Source: Amycolatopsis eburnea
GTDB lineage: Bacteria > Actinomycetota > Actinomycetes > Mycobacteriales > Pseudonocardiaceae
Length of the DNA: 64,000 nucleotides
Assembly: GCF_003937945.1 (NCBI RefSeq)
Contig: NZ_RSEC01000058.1
Coordinates: 1,302,001 to 1,366,000 of the forward strand
Reading direction: 5' to 3'
The notes under the pieces are model-generated. The model ran no database searches. It saw only the letters and a program-made list of their open reading frames with translations, and was not told the origin of the DNA. Below, one piece after another: positions 40,775-47,645 of the stretch. Position 1 is the stretch's first letter; each line of letters opens with the position of its first letter. A program made the position numbers and the translations under genes.

Positions 40775-41125
40775 ATGGGTACTGCGCACGATCTGCTCGC
40801 CGCTCGGTGTCCGAGCTGGTCGGTGCTCAATCTGGTCGGTGCGCGCTGGGTGCCAACCGTGCTCAACGCGCTGGACTCGGGGCCACTGCGGTTCACCGAG
40901 CTCAAGAGGGTCGTGGAGGGCGTGACCGCCAAGGCGCTGACCGAGACGCTGCGGACCCTGGAGTCCGACGGGATCGTCGACCGGCTCGAGACGCCCGCGG
41001 CGGTGCCCCCGAAGGTGGAGTATTCGCTCACCGCACTCGGGCGATCGTTGTTCGAGGTGCTTGTCCCGGTGCGGGACTGGGCCGAGCAGCACGTCGGCGA
41101 CATCGCCGAGGCACGTCGCCGGTAG
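40775..41125 (+). CDS. HxlR-family transcriptional regulator
   Basis: A 116-residue winged-helix protein: CPSWSVLNLVGARWVPTVLN, LRFTELKRVVEGVTAKALTE, TLRTLESDGIVDRL, VEYSLTALGRSL. The single Cys at the start of the DNA-binding domain is common in redox- or electrophile-responsive HxlR/DUF24 proteins. GGAGGAG precedes ATG 40775. Divergent from the SDR gene, it probably controls that gene through the repeats at 40725-40750. Confidence 0.9.
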   Translation: MGTAHDLLAARCPSWSVLNLVGARWVPTVLNALDSGPLRFTELKRVVEGVTAKALTETLRTLESDGIVDRLETPAAVPPKVEYSLTALGRSLFEVLVPVRDWAEQHVGDIAEARRR

Positions 41126-41264
41126 GCGGCGGAGTGTGTCCGTAGAGCCAGGCGTCTGGCTTTGGAGGTCTCCGCCAGCACCGTTTGCAGGTCAGTGCTG
41201 ACACCATCCGGACCAGGAGGGCACCCTAGTGTTGGTGTCCGAGCAGATGAGCGGAGGTGGGCGT

Positions 41265-41858
41265 ATGTCGGCGACGAAGCTCCTGGTACTCGGTGTCGTG
41301 CACCTCTCCGGCGGCGCGCATGGCTACCAGGTGCGGTCCGAGCTGCAGAGCTGGGGTGCGGAGATCTGGGCCAAGATCAAGCCCGGCTCGATTTATCACG
41401 CGCTGAAGAAGGCGGCGGCTGATGGCCTCCTCACCGAACAGGCCGAGCCGGGCAACTCCGGGCCAGAGCGCGTTTTGTACCGCGCGACAGCTCGGGGACG
41501 TGACGAGCTGGTCGAACTGGTCCGCGACGGTCTGCGGCGCACCCACGACCCGGCCATGCTCGGCGCGTCCATCGCCATGTTGCCCATGTTGACCAGGACA
41601 GATGCCATCGCGCACGTCAACGAGCGGGTCGCGCGCCTGGAGGCGGAGCTCGTAGGGCAGGCCAAGGGGTGGGAGAACCCGAACCCCGACATTCCCGAAC
41701 ACGTCCGCGATCAGGCCGAACTGTGGGCGGGACACGCACGCACCGAACTGGAGTGGGCGAAGAGCCTGAGCAAACGACTGTCTGAGGGCGCCTACACCAT
41801 GGCCGATGATCCGGGTTCGTGGCGGACGGTCCACGATCCCCTCAAGATGCGCTTCTAG
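41265..41858 (+). CDS. PadR-family regulator with operators in its 3' end
   Basis: A 197-residue PadR protein: LLVLGVVHLSGGAHGYQVRS, IKPGSIYHALKKAAADGLLT, RVLYRATARGRDEL, then a long helical C-terminus. GGAGGT seven bases before ATG 41265 decides the start. The CTAG of its stop codon is the first half of an 18-bp palindrome, and a second copy lies 45 bp downstream, ahead of an ABC pseudogene and a hydrolase. It therefore probably represses the downstream genes from sites at its own 3' end. Confidence 0.87.
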   Translation: MSATKLLVLGVVHLSGGAHGYQVRSELQSWGAEIWAKIKPGSIYHALKKAAADGLLTEQAEPGNSGPERVLYRATARGRDELVELVRDGLRRTHDPAMLGASIAMLPMLTRTDAIAHVNERVARLEAELVGQAKGWENPNPDIPEHVRDQAELWAGHARTELEWAKSLSKRLSEGAYTMADDPGSWRTVHDPLKMRF

Positions 41859-41872
41859 TCAACCTTGACTAG
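41855..41872. promoter_or_regulatory. PadR operator 1 (overlaps the PadR stop codon)
   Basis: CTAGTCAACCTTGACTAG is a perfect 18-bp palindrome. Its second to fourth bases are the TAG stop of the PadR gene. Confidence 0.7.
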
Positions 41873-41899
41873 ACGTCTCTCCTCGTGCACTCTGACCAA

Positions 41900-41917
41900 G
41901 TAGTCAAACTTGACTAG
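41900..41917. promoter_or_regulatory. PadR operator 2
   Basis: GTAGTCAAACTTGACTAG has the same TAGTCAA and TTGACTA arms as operator 1. It begins 45 bp downstream of the first site and 61 bp before the ATG at 41961. Confidence 0.7.
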
Positions 41918-41960
41918 CTCACCCAATCCGTTCGCAACACCGAGAGAAGGACTCGGACCC

Positions 41961-42325
41961 ATGGGCAAGTTCGCGATCGATCGCCGGTGTGGATCTGGCC
42001 GTGAGCGCCGGTGGCGTGTACGGCGTGCTCGGTCCGAACGGGGCAAGTCAAAACCACCACGATCCGCATGCTGGCCACGCTCCTGCGCCCCGACGCCGGA
42101 GAGGCGCGGGTGCTCGGCTACGACGTCGTGCGTGACGCCCAGGCGGTGCGAAGCAAGGTGAGCCTCACCGGGCAGTTCGCGTCGATCGACGAGGACCTCA
42201 CCGGGGTGGAGAACCTGTTGCTGCTCGCCAGGCTGCTCGGCTACTCACGTCGCCGAGGCAGGGAGCGGGCGGCCGACCAGCTGGCCGACCGGATAGCGGT
42301 GATCGACCACGGGAAGGAGATGTGA
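41961..42325 (+). pseudogene. DrrA-like ABC ATPase with frameshifts and a large internal deletion
   Basis: Fragments of a drug-exporter ATPase are readable: VDLAVSAGGVYGVLGPNG (start of Walker A) in one frame; TTTIRMLATLLRPDAGEARV, GYDVVRDAQAVRSKVSLTGQ and DLTGVENLLLLARLLGY in another. It then jumps from RERAADQL directly to ADRIAVIDHGKEM. The signature motif and Walker B are deleted, and Walker A is split by a frameshift. The gene cannot be functional. It lies between the PadR operators and the hydrolase at 42327, so the intact operon probably encoded a PadR-controlled exporter. Confidence 0.72.
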
Positions 42326-42326
42326 G

Positions 42327-43160
42327 ATGAACGAGATGGCCTTTCGCGTGACATCAAACGACGGCACCACCATCGCCTACGACCGGAAGGGAAGCGGCCC
42401 GGCTGTCGTCCTGGTAGGCGGCGCACAGGACGACGGAGCCGAGAACGCTCCCTTGGTACCTGCTCTCGCCGAGCACTTCACGGTTTACAACTATGCCCGT
42501 CGGGGACGCGGCGCGAGCGGCTTCACCGAGCCCTACGCCGTGGAAAGGGAGATCGAGGACCTGGATGCGTTGATCGCGGAGGCTGGTGGCTCGGCACACC
42601 TGTTCGGGGCGTCCTCTGGTGGCGCGCTGGCTCTGGAAGCCGCCGCGGCCGGGTCAGCCATCGACACGATCGCCGTGTGGGAGGTGCCCTACGCGGTCGG
42701 GGACGACATACGCCCGCGATTCGAGGAGTACGTCGCGGACACCCGACGCGCCTTCGACGCCGGGCGAGACGAGGAGGTTCTCGAACTGTTCATGCGCATG
42801 ACCGGCGCCTCCGACGACAACATCGCGGCCAGGAAAGCGGCAGGCAAGCAGACGGCGCATTGGGCGGATGCGGTCGCCCTCGCGCCCACGCTGGTCCACG
42901 ACAGCCTCTTCCTCAACCGCTACCAATTGCCGGCCGATCGACTGGCAACGGTCACCCAACCGGTCCTGGTCACCACCGGAGGACCGATCACGGTCCCCTA
43001 CATGGCAGGCCTGCCCTCGGACTTCTTCGACCGCGCAGCCGACGAGCTCGCAGACCTACTACCCCACGCTCAACGGGAGACCCTCGAGGGGCCGGATCAC
43101 GTCGTCGACCCACAGATCGTCGGCCCGCTGTTGCTGCGGTTCTTCGGCAGCGAACACTGA
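42327..43160 (+). CDS. Alpha/beta hydrolase
   Basis: A 277-residue hydrolase: VVLVGGAQDDGAEN at the oxyanion region, YNYARRGRGASGFTEPYAVE, nucleophile elbow LFGASSGGALAL (Ser in GASSG) and a late LEGPDHVVDPQIV with the catalytic His. It belongs to the group of small hydrolases found beside DrrA-like ATPases and PadR or TetR regulators. It starts one base after the ABC pseudogene stop and depends on the same PadR-controlled transcript. Substrate unknown. Confidence 0.82.
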   Translation: MNEMAFRVTSNDGTTIAYDRKGSGPAVVLVGGAQDDGAENAPLVPALAEHFTVYNYARRGRGASGFTEPYAVEREIEDLDALIAEAGGSAHLFGASSGGALALEAAAAGSAIDTIAVWEVPYAVGDDIRPRFEEYVADTRRAFDAGRDEEVLELFMRMTGASDDNIAARKAAGKQTAHWADAVALAPTLVHDSLFLNRYQLPADRLATVTQPVLVTTGGPITVPYMAGLPSDFFDRAADELADLLPHAQRETLEGPDHVVDPQIVGPLLLRFFGSEH

Positions 43161-43411
43161 GGGGCCCGCGAGGCCGTCGTACTGACCTGGGCTTCAGTGG
43201 GACTCGACCTGGCCTACTCGCTGCTCATCGGCTCCGTCGTCGGTCGTACCCCGCACTCCGGGCCGACTCAGTACCGCCCACCGAAGCCCTGCGCAGCACA
43301 TGACCAGGCACCTCGGTAGGGCCACTGATTCCGGGATGTGGTCGCATGCGGTCACCGTTCCCGGGCGGTGGCCCGGTGCCGAAAGTCGTGCTCAGGTCAG
43401 GAGTGCCACCG

Positions 43412-43825
43412 ATGACGCAGCCGCGTTCCCGGGTCGACCTGTACGCCAAACGCGGCTTACGGCTTGACGCGTACCGAGTGGTGATCGACGACTGGCTGCG
43501 CTCGGACCTCGACGCGCCGCGGAAGCAGCGACACACGGCGAAGCGGATCTTCGATCGACTGCTTGACGAACCTGATGGGGCCGGGGTGGTGTCGTACTGG
43601 ATGGTGCGCGAGTACGTCGTCATCCGCCTGCGCGGCGAGCTCGTAACCTGCGCGCTGTTCAGCCTTCGGCTATCCTACTCGGGCAAGGCCGTGCACAGGG
43701 TCAGTGCCTCGGCTGGGCAGGAAGTCTTCTTCGAGGGTCACGTCCACGCCTTCAACGTGATCCGCTACGACAACCTCAAGGCCGCCGTCGCGAGCGTGAT
43801 CGGGTTCTCCCGCCAGCGGGTCGGG
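43412..43825 (+). pseudogene. IS21-family transposase (IstA) with several deletions
   Basis: From ATG 43412 the frame shows MTQPRSRVDLYAKRGLRLDA, WLRSDLDAPRKQRHTAKRIF, VSYWMVREYVVIRLRGELVT, LFSLRLSYSGKAVHRVSASA, QEVFFEGHVHAFNVIRYDNL and ASVIGFSRQRV. This is the order found in IS21 IstA, but the helix-turn-helix region, the segment with the first catalytic Asp and other stretches are missing. No IstB and no terminal repeats are seen. It is a dead fragment that joins directly to the WhiB remnant. Confidence 0.72.
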
Positions 43826-43881
43826 CTGCTCGTCGTGCCCGGGCCGCGGGCACCCGACCGGAGTTCCGGGCCACCGTCACC

Positions 43882-44086
43882 ATGGAGGGCGACAGGACGA
43901 CCATCCGCAGGCTCCCCGGCCCGAACACGGACGAATGGGACTGGCAGCTCGACAGCAAGTGCCGGGGCGTGAGCAGCACGGTCTTCTTCCACCCCGACGC
44001 GCGAGCCCTACGGCGTCTGGGGCGGCCTGTCCGAATCCGAACGCGAGGCCATTTTCCGGACGGAGCGGCGCGTCGTCGGGCTCTGA
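43882..44086 (+). pseudogene. WhiB-family gene that lost its central cysteine cluster
   Basis: The 5' part reads RLPGPNTDEWDWQLDSKCRG and VSSTVFFHPD, as in WhiB-like proteins with their first Cys. In a different frame from 44003 the 3' part reads EPYGVWGGLSESEREAIFRT before a stop at 44084-44086, the conserved G[VI]WGG turn and C-terminus. The segment between, which normally has CxxCxxxxxC, has been deleted with a frameshift. No iron-sulfur cluster could form, so the gene is a pseudogene. Confidence 0.7.
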
Positions 44087-44195
44087 CACGCGCCGCTCCG
44101 GCACGCCGGGCCACCTCATCCGCGCCGGTTGACCCGGGACCGTGTGCTGATTCCTTTGTGGACGACTTCGGAGTGCGCGGCACGCCGCGGGATCC

Positions 44196-44390
44196 TTGTG
44201 ATCAGACCGGATTTGAGGGATGGGGGACTGCGCGCCTGTGCCGGCGGCACATCGCCGACTACCGCGAAACCTGCCGCACACGGGCGTGGACGTCACCGCG
44301 CCGGTCCTGGGCGGGGTCGGGATTGTGCTCGGCGTACTGATGCTGCCGGTCGGAGGAGGCCGTCGAGGGCGCAAGAAGCCATCACGATGA
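44196..44390 (+). pseudogene. LPXTG cell-wall anchor tail of a lost surface protein
   Basis: The frame ending at 44390 reads LPHTGVDVTAPVLGGVGIVL, then GVLMLPVGGGRRGRKKPSR: sortase motif, hydrophobic helix and basic tail. Just upstream, in another frame, is a Pro/Thr-rich stretch (GGTSPTTAKPA) as in wall-spanning linkers. No intact surface domain precedes it. It appears to be the last 40 codons of a sortase-anchored protein whose body was deleted. Confidence 0.55.
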
Positions 44391-44420
44391 GCAGGTGGCC
44401 GAGGTGCTGACCCGCTCGGA

Positions 44421-45284
44421 TCAACGCTCGCGGTATCCCCGCTTTCCGCCACGGCCGGCGACGTTGCGCAGCAGGTCGCCCACCCGCTCCGCGGTGTCGG
44501 GCAAGCGATGGGACCTGACTTCGGGGCCGGCCGCAGCGGCCAGCTGCGGATCGCCCGCGAGCCGATCGGCGATCCGGCGGCGGGTGTGCCTGATGCGGTC
44601 CTGCAAGCCCGCGTCCGGCTGGGCCAGGACGACCGCGGTCGACCAGTCGAGTACCGCGGCGGTCTCCCCGTCGTCGAAGACATCGCGCACCACGTCGGCG
44701 ACCAGGACCATGGCCATCGGCCGGTATCGGCGGGCGACGTGGGACAGCTCGATTCCGATCACCAGCAGCACCGGCGCCGTGCGGTCTCCCACGGCCTGGC
44801 GGTACACCTCGACCAGCCGGGCACGAAGGTGTTCCTCGGTCGCCAGGCCGGTCAGGGGTTCGGTAGCCGCCGGGTCACAAGCAAGGGACGAGACGTCCGT
44901 CCAGCCTGCTGTGGCGGCTCGGAGCATGGCGGGTGGCACGGCGCCGGGATCGGCGGAGATCAGCCCGTCGGTGTCCGATCCGTTCTGCAGGACCGCGTGC
45001 AGCGCCGCGACGTCGTACAGGGTCTCGTCCAGCCCGGCACCCGAGTGTGCGCGCGCTCGGCCCAGTTCGGCCAGCGCCCCGGCCAGGTTGCCGCGCACCA
45101 CGGCCGAGCGGCACACCGCATCCACTTCCGGTACTGCCCAGTCCCGCGGAAACCGCCACCCGCTGGTGATACTCGCGACCCGCCAACGGCGCCGAAGCCC
45201 GCTGCGCATGCAATCGGCCGCGCCGGCATCTTCTCTCCCGCTCACGGGCCTGCCCTTCTCGTCATCCCCGCTGGTGCCTGTCAT
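44421..45284 (-). CDS. Degenerate GGDEF-like protein
   Basis: A 287-residue soluble protein. Its C-terminal 160 residues follow the outline of a diguanylate cyclase domain: EPLTGLATEEHLRARLVEVY (like DxLTGLxNRR), VLLVIGIELSHVARRYRPMA and MVLVADVVRDVFDDGETAAV. At the place of the GG(D/E)EF signature it reads LDWSTAVVLAQPDA, so catalysis is not expected. It may bind a nucleotide or serve as a structural domain. The start is uncertain: ATG 45284 or GTG 45245. Among many broken genes it is nevertheless open over its whole length. Confidence 0.55.
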   Translation of the reverse strand: MTGTSGDDEKGRPVSGREDAGAADCMRSGLRRRWRVASITSGWRFPRDWAVPEVDAVCRSAVVRGNLAGALAELGRARAHSGAGLDETLYDVAALHAVLQNGSDTDGLISADPGAVPPAMLRAATAGWTDVSSLACDPAATEPLTGLATEEHLRARLVEVYRQAVGDRTAPVLLVIGIELSHVARRYRPMAMVLVADVVRDVFDDGETAAVLDWSTAVVLAQPDAGLQDRIRHTRRRIADRLAGDPQLAAAAGPEVRSHRLPDTAERVGDLLRNVAGRGGKRGYRER

Positions 45285-45600
45285 GTGACCGAAATGGCCG
45301 CCCGTCATGACGCCGGGATGATCGCCGATGAGGCGACTCTCACAACCGGGCCGTGTCCACCGCCTCTGCAGGCAAGGAGAGCGCGATGACCCGTGCGCGC
45401 AGACGCCGAGTGTCAAGCGGCAGCCCAGTGGGGAAGTCGGCGGTGACCGCGCTGACGCCGGGGTGGTCGGCGGCTCGAGCCCGCCGATGCGGGTTTCGCT
45501 GATGTCGATGTCGACAACGCCGCCGTAGTCGAGAAGGGCACGCTCCGAGGGAATCGGATGGCGACCGAAGCAGGTCGAAGGTGCGCGGTCGGCCCCGGCG
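45285..45600. other. Interval without recognisable genes
   Basis: I find no frame with family resemblance on either strand. Composition is ordinary for the window. It may hold the promoter of the GGDEF-like gene, but no clear -10/-35 pair is visible. Confidence 0.4.
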
Positions 45601-45744
45601 CTAGACGTGCATCGCCGCCCAGAACATCACCCAGGCCGCGGACGCGAGCAACGCTCCCAGGCCCGCTCCGTACAGCACCCGTCGCGTGTGGCGGGCAACC
45701 GCGCCGGCGTGCTCCCTTTTCACTGTCATCCCCGCTTGACCCAT
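45601..45744 (-). CDS. Possible single-pass membrane peptide of 47 residues
   Basis: Starting at ATG 45744 the frame reads MGQAGMTVKREHAGAVARHT, then a hydrophobic helix (VLYGAGLGALLASAAWVMFW) and ends AAMHV. A basic N-terminus followed by one membrane helix is typical of small actinobacterial membrane proteins. Start options are ATG 45744 or 45729. No family is known to me, and evidence beyond composition is lacking. Confidence 0.4.
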   Translation of the reverse strand: MGQAGMTVKREHAGAVARHTRRVLYGAGLGALLASAAWVMFWAAMHV

Positions 45745-45913
45745 GCGCCCAGTCTGGGCTATCGAGCGCGACTTGCCCTGCTCCAGCTTCCTGGTGGGCG
45801 ACCCCGCGCGGGGGACCCCGGACGGGCACGACGCCACCCGCAATCCGGCCCGGGTGCGCCCTGCGGACACCGACCCTGAAGCCTTCGAACAGGACGTCTG
45901 CACGCGCGCGAAG

Positions 45914-45945
45914 GGGCGGGTCCGCCCCCTGCGGCGGGCCCGCCC
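45914..45945. terminator. GC-rich hairpin
   Basis: GGGCGGG (45914-45920) pairs with CCCGCCC (45939-45945), with further GC pairing possible inside. It has no T-run. It could end minus-strand transcription from the SnoaL remnant; strength unknown. Confidence 0.35.
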
Positions 45946-46244
45946 GTTCACGCCTCCTCGCCGCCCCGGCGAAACGAGGAAGCACCCTGTGTCCCCTCGC
46001 CCGCACCAGCCGTCCCGGAGACTTCGGTGCGGGCAATGAGCGAATGACGAGTCCGGAACATCCGGCCTCGCCCGATCACTCGTAGGCGAAACCTTCGCCG
46101 CCGATCGACGTGACGTCGTCTTGCGCGAATATCCCCCACCCGAGGGTTAGTGGCCAGCTGGAACTCCCCAGTGGCGGCCAGTTGCAGCTGTCGATGGCGG
46201 AGGGCGATCCGGGACAGCTGATGCAGGTCAGCCGCGGGCCGGCT
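45946..46244. other. Decayed sequence downstream of the SnoaL remnant
   Basis: The minus strand includes a short frame ending GWGIFAQDDVTSIGGEGF before a stop near 46079. It looks like a protein C-terminus, but I cannot assign it. No other feature is visible. Confidence 0.3.
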
Positions 46245-46487
46245 ACTCCTCAGGCCGTCCCGGAGCTCGAAAACCAGGCAGTAGTCGTTGGCGTAGTGGT
46301 TGCCGTTGGCCAGAATCGAGGTCATCGTTTCCTCCACGATCACTCGGTCGCCGTCGGCGTGGAGGCCGTGAAATGTGACTTCGACGTCGCGCACGAACAA
46401 CCGGGTGAAGTCCTCGGCAAGGAAGTGCGCGATCGCTTTCCTGCCGACCATGTGGCTCGGGCCCGTGTCACCGCAATGACGGGTCAC
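46245..46487 (-). pseudogene. SnoaL/NTF2-like gene fragment
   Basis: The frame reads MVGRKAIAHFLAEDFTRLFV, VEVTFHGLHADGDRVIVEET and YANDYCLVFELRDGL, the middle of a SnoaL-like ketosteroid-isomerase-fold protein. The normal continuation (…vREYxD) is lost after DGL, where the frame turns into unrelated sequence. The N-terminal helix is also short. It is best read as a truncated gene. Confidence 0.5.
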
Positions 46488-46712
46488 CCATCGATGATGC
46501 GCAGGTATTTCGGGGCTGTCGCGTCATTGTCGGGCCACGGAGGCGTCTCGGAGAGTGCCGGGGTGTCCCGGGCGGCCCCTCCCCCTCAGCTCCTGGGCCA
46601 CCCCGGTCCAACGCGGCGCGTGGCTCCAGGGCCGGGAAAGGTGAGCGACGGCTTCGAGCACGACTTCCGCGCATCGAAGGCCTCGACTGACGATCGAGGC
46701 AGAGGCGGGTCT

Positions 46713-47013
46713 TCAGGTGGTCCGGCTGTCCGAAATGGTCTGGCGCGGGTCGGTGACGATCGAGGCCGCCAGAACCGGCTCCGCGACGTGGGTCGCTTCG
46801 GCCGCGCGGTGCCGGAACGCCGGGGCGGCCAGCAGGCCCGTTTCCGCACTGCGCGTGGTGGATGACGGCGATCTCGGGGTAGGCGATGTCGTCGATGACG
46901 CCCTGGGTCACGAGGCCACCGGCATTGCGGACGACGGGCGCGCCGGAGCCCGAGGACGATCGCCGGGTCGACTCGGTGGTCGAGGCAGGTCACCACGATC
47001 ATCCGCGTCGCCG
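46713..47013 (-). pseudogene. Carbonic anhydrase-like gene with multiple frameshifts
   Basis: Three frames in order give MIVVTCLDHRVDPAIVLGL (zinc Cys and Asp-His-Arg region), then APVVRNAGGLVTQGVIDDI and AVIHHAQCGNG (zinc His and Cys), then LLAAPAFRHRAAEATHVAEP and SIVTDPRQTISDSRTT before a stop at 46713. This is the layout of a beta-carbonic-anhydrase-like protein, interrupted by at least two single-base losses. Its 5' end is lost where the second BTAD fragment begins. Confidence 0.6.
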
Positions 47014-47035
47014 GGAGGCCGACCGAGACCGTGCG

Positions 47036-47260
47036 GTACCGGATCTGCAGCAAGCTCTCGACCTGTTCCAGGGCATACCGTTCAGCAACATCCCAGCGAG
47101 CCGGAGACCTCCCGGCAGCACGCCGAGCCGCCGCACGCGGTTTGCCGGCCGAGCCGGTGAGCGAGATCCGCTACCGAGACTTGCTCCGCATCGAGTACCG
47201 CGTAGGAGAGCTGGCCGCGGTCCGCGAGACGGCGGACCGGCACTCGTCGATCAAGGTGCT
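47036..47260 (+). pseudogene. BTAD-domain regulator fragment, copy 2
   Basis: One frame reads DLQQALDLFQGIPFSNIPAS, and after a break another reads EPVSEIRYRDLLRIEYRVGE and LAAVRETADRH. It is clearly homologous to the fragment at 37230-37590 and shares an identical 32-bp run (47171-47202). The remainder of the regulator is missing. The fragment lies about 150 bp downstream of the 3' end of tRNA-Lys, where integrative elements commonly insert. Confidence 0.6.
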
Positions 47261-47364
47261 GGCTGGGGCGATCCGCGGAAGGCGTTGCACCCGGCGTGCG
47301 CCCTCGGGCTCGCAGGAGACCACAATGGACAGAGAGGAAGTGGAAGGAATGATTCCGGATACCA

Positions 47365-47397
47365 CAAAACCCCAGGCCGAAGAGATCGAACCTGGGG
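47365..47397 (-). terminator. Rho-independent terminator after tRNA-Lys
   Basis: On the minus strand CCCCAGG and CCTGGGG (47397-47391 and 47376-47370) flank a 14-base loop and are followed by GTTTTG. It begins 11 bases after the tRNA 3' end. Confidence 0.75.
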
Positions 47398-47407
47398 TGG
47401 TGGTGGG

Positions 47408-47480
47408 TGCGCCATCAGGGACTCGAACCCCGAACCCGCTGGTTAAGAGCCAGCTGCTCTGCCAATTGAGCTAATGGCGC
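47408..47480 (-). tRNA. tRNA-Lys (anticodon CUU)
   Basis: A complete 73-base cloverleaf on the minus strand: acceptor GCGCCAT/ATGGCGC, D-arm beginning TAGCTC, anticodon stem CTGGC/ACCAG region with loop CTCTTAA (anticodon CTT), T-arm GGGGTTCGAGTCCC and discriminator A. CCA is not encoded. Its 3' end faces the island of broken genes at lower coordinates, which is the usual side for integrative-element insertion. Confidence 0.95.
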
Positions 47481-47645
47481 CGGTGTCTGCCGGAGGCTTC
47501 CCTCGGCGACGTGGAAAAGATTAGCACCCCGTTCGCCCCCCGTTTCAGGGGGGTCCCCTAAGCGGGTTCGGGCATTGCTGCCACGGCGTCCCGCCTGGTC
47601 GGGCACACTGTAGTCGGACATCGACGGCGAAACAGGCGGGTGGGC

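Noticed and set aside
43161..43411. Short plus-strand stretch AVVLTWASVGLDLAYSLLIG that looks membrane-like
   Set aside because: It has no start signal, ends after about 50 codons and resembles no family I can name; probably another decayed fragment, but unsupported.
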